Assembly (NCBI RefSeq): GCF_052030685.1
Contig: NZ_JBQAJM010000006.1
Span: 1-64,000, forward strand
Direction of reading: 5' to 3'
Length of the DNA: 64,000 bases
Source: Caedibacter sp052030685
GTDB taxonomy: Bacteria > Pseudomonadota > Gammaproteobacteria > Francisellales > Francisellaceae
The notes below the pieces were generated by a model. That model did not search any database. It saw only the letters and a list, made by a program, of their open reading frames with translations, and was not told the origin of the DNA. The first letter of the stretch is position 1. The number at the start of each line of letters is the position of its first letter. This document shows positions 62,249 to 64,000 of the stretch, piece after piece. The position numbers were made by a program, and so were the translations under genes.

Positions 62249-63715
62249 TTAAAACTGATGTAAATAAGGATTGTCTTCACTCTCGCTCACAATCGCCTTA
62301 TTGCTTTGTTTATTTTGTTTATTTACCACATTTGTTTTATCAGTATTGTGTTTTTGCTGTGCTTGATTATATGTGTTGGCATTAAAATCTTTAACCTTCT
62401 GCGCCAAGCGCATACTCGTTGGCGACCACGCAAGCACTACACCATAGATAGCATCATTGTTGCCTTTTTGTATATAGCGCCATGTTTTTGCCACTTGAAC
62501 ACCGGATAATGACGTGCTTGCCGTGTTTTTAATTTCATTATCAAGCATATTAATTAGGTTATTTGTTGACTTAATGTTTTCTTTGTCGGTAGTGAGATTT
62601 CTAAACACATACTCAGCACTTTCTCTACCTAATTTTGTTAGCTGACTGGTCGTCATTGAGGAGTTTAAGAAGTTAGCATAATTTGCTTCAGCAACTGCAC
62701 GTGCTTGCGCCACTGCGATATCCAAAGAGTTAGCTGAACCACGACGTTGATAAGCAAATTGCGCATACGATAAAATAACTGGCTCACCACGCTCATCAAA
62801 TACAATACGAATACCAAAATCATTTTTCAACACATTGGCTGATTTATTGACAACCTCATTGATACTCAGACCTTTTTGATAATGTATTGATGATGCTTTA
62901 CCTGATTTAACATCCGTCACCAAAGTCCTTATTTTCTCAGAATATAACGCAATAACTGCAACATATTGCTGATTATCTTTAGTCACGACAAATGTCTTTA
63001 ACGGCAACAAACCTGCAACCTCTAGATAAGCGTTTTTATACGCTTCAATCAACATCTTTTGAAATGCTACTTGTTTTTTAAGCATCGGATCTTGAGCAAT
63101 TTTCTCAGCGTCAACACCTTGTTTTGCTAACTGTTTGTCTAAATCATTACTCTTTATCGCAATATACTTATGATACAAGGAGCTCATCGTACTCCAAAAA
63201 CCATCACCACCTCCGGGCAATTGATCATTGTCAATGTCATATTTATTTGAGCTGTCATCTTGATGGTTCTCAAATACTATTTTGGTTAAGTTCTTACTAA
63301 CCACACTGTTTACCAGTTCAGCTTGCGCTTTTAACATCGCCTCTTGAAATGCAAGCTGCAAAGTCGTTGCATTCATCACGTTATTATCATTATCACTTTT
63401 AGCCACTTTAGCGTAGGCAGAATACACTCGCGTATCTTCGTTATTAAAATTCAAGCCATTACTAGCAATATAGGCGCCCACCTTATCCATAATGACTTCT
63501 TGAGCAGTACGATCATCTTGTCCTACTTTCTCTGAAATAGCTGTATCTTTAGCAGCCGCTTGATTTATTGTACCTTCAACAGACGTCTTTTCGACTTTTG
63601 CCGGTGTTTTTGCACCACTTGCACCTACGTCTGTAGTTACTTGATTTTGCTGTGCAGCATATACATTAATACCTGCCACCATAAATAAAGTGGCAGCAAT
63701 TGCTTTTAGTTTCAT
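62249..63715 (-). CDS. Hypothetical exported protein, first gene of the CsgG/FlgT-like operon
   Basis: 488 residues with signal peptide (cut near A20) and AAGGA 6 nt before the ATG. A disordered Thr/Lys/Ala stretch (about 20-65) precedes a long helical body with repeated Ala/Gln/Glu segments (A-F-Q-E-A-M-L-K-A-Q-A-E-L-V-N, D-I-A-V-A-Q-A-R-A-V-A-E-A-N). A domain near 405-440 has V-A-K-T-W-R-Y and I-Y-G-V-V-L-A-W-S-P, like the strand pattern of LPP20/FlgP-type proteins. The tail is Asn/Lys/Gln-rich. I do not recognise the family. A 178-bp inverted-repeat element ends 15 bp upstream of the start codon. Confidence 0.65.
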   Translation of the reverse strand: MKLKAIAATLFMVAGINVYAAQQNQVTTDVGASGAKTPAKVEKTSVEGTINQAAAKDTAISEKVGQDDRTAQEVIMDKVGAYIASNGLNFNNEDTRVYSAYAKVAKSDNDNNVMNATTLQLAFQEAMLKAQAELVNSVVSKNLTKIVFENHQDDSSNKYDIDNDQLPGGGDGFWSTMSSLYHKYIAIKSNDLDKQLAKQGVDAEKIAQDPMLKKQVAFQKMLIEAYKNAYLEVAGLLPLKTFVVTKDNQQYVAVIALYSEKIRTLVTDVKSGKASSIHYQKGLSINEVVNKSANVLKNDFGIRIVFDERGEPVILSYAQFAYQRRGSANSLDIAVAQARAVAEANYANFLNSSMTTSQLTKLGRESAEYVFRNLTTDKENIKSTNNLINMLDNEIKNTASTSLSGVQVAKTWRYIQKGNNDAIYGVVLAWSPTSMRLAQKVKDFNANTYNQAQQKHNTDKTNVVNKQNKQSNKAIVSESEDNPYLHQF

Positions 63716-63729
63716 AAAAGTCCTTATTT

Positions 63730-63907
63730 ACTGGAGTTACGCACTTTTTCTATTACAACACCCCGACTCACAAGCTCGGCACCCCTCTTGTAAAGAGGGG
63801 AATAAAATCACCTTTGCCTAATTCCCCTCTTTGCAAGAGGGGTGGCAGCCCTAGGCTGACAGGGTGTTTATAAAATCATAGTTTTTCCCAAAGTGCGTAA
63901 CTCCAGT
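63730..63907. mobile_element. MITE-like element with 18-bp terminal inverted repeats and 5-bp target duplication
   Basis: Perfect 18-bp ends, ACTGGAGTTACGCACTTT (63730-63747) and its inverse (63890-63907). TATTT flanks both sides (63725-63729 and 63908-63912) as a target duplication. Inside are nested inverted pieces (CACCCCTCTTGTAAAGAGGG against CCCTCTTTGCAAGAGGGGTG, and ACACCC against GGGTGT), so the whole can fold into a long hairpin. No gene inside. It lies in the promoter region of the 488-aa gene. Confidence 0.85.
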
Positions 63908-64000
63908 TATTTATTTTAGAAAATGCAGCACCTAAACAATAGTTATTGGCAATACTAGATATTTAGATCACATCCAAATATGACAACTCATGATCACTCC

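Overview
The window is low-GC, gene-dense bacterial DNA with Gram-negative envelope genes (chaperone-usher fimbriae, an outer-membrane porin, lipoproteins) and a Dot/Icm (type IVB) secretion locus. It also carries phosphatidylcholine synthase, a two-subunit glycine decarboxylase, a Pht-like MFS transporter and the ubiD/ubiX pair. Together these suggest a gammaproteobacterium near the Francisella / Piscirickettsia / Fastidiosibacter / Legionella-Coxiella groups, probably host-associated. That placement is inference from gene content; no rRNA or other phylogenetic marker is present.

Layout. (1) 1-7.7 kb, minus strand: a CS1/Cbl-type (alternate) chaperone-usher operon in the order chaperone, major pilin, usher, large minor subunit, then two further small subunits and a tryptophan-repeat protein that runs off the left edge. 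(2) 8.1-9.6 kb: an AAA-ATPase-like/PD-(D/E)XK protein. (3) 9.7-17.2 kb, minus strand: a probable three-gene operon of a SemiSWEET-like membrane protein, a dimodular NRPS (A-T-C-A-T-TE, membrane-anchored at its C-terminus) and a soluble PAS histidine kinase. The two adenylation pockets read as Ser and Thr codes, so a Ser-Thr-derived small molecule is predicted. (4) 17.4-20.9 kb: a small basic protein, a PAS/double-receiver protein and a membrane histidine kinase. (5) 21.4-31.5 kb, minus strand: Dot/Icm genes in transcription order dotH, dotG, dotF, dotO, icmW, dotI, an unknown 138-aa gene, dotM, dotN. (6) 31.7-38.7 kb: a universal stress protein, an OmpR-type regulator, a shortened SGNH hydrolase, a coiled-coil protein that might be an effector, and three small proteins. 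(7) 39-45.4 kb: porin, fur, ubiD, pcs, ubiX, DUF475. (8) 45.5-52.2 kb: glycine cleavage genes (gcvT-gcvH, gcvPA-gcvPB), a YlqF-type GTPase and birA. (9) 52.4-58.2 kb: aceE-aceF-lpdA. (10) 58.3-63.7 kb: an MFS transporter and a three-gene set of exported proteins with a CsgG/FlgT-like member.

Gene-free spaces hold dispersed repeats. Family A is about 200 bp with 14-bp terminal inverted repeats. Family B is a 174-bp direct repeat whose two good copies bracket the Dot/Icm block. Family C is about 50-96 bp, hairpin-rich, and one copy has 12-bp terminal inverted repeats. Family D consists of short GTAGGGGC-type palindromes. Family E is the TTCGACTTCGCTCAGG type. A 178-bp element at 63.73-63.91 kb has perfect 18-bp inverted ends and a 5-bp target duplication. 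I see no transposase, tRNA, rRNA or CRISPR array.

The best candidates for something undescribed are the SemiSWEET/NRPS/PAS-kinase operon, which looks like a small-molecule signalling cassette, the rearranged Dot/Icm locus with its unknown 138-aa gene, and the nonapeptide tryptophan-repeat protein in the fimbrial operon.
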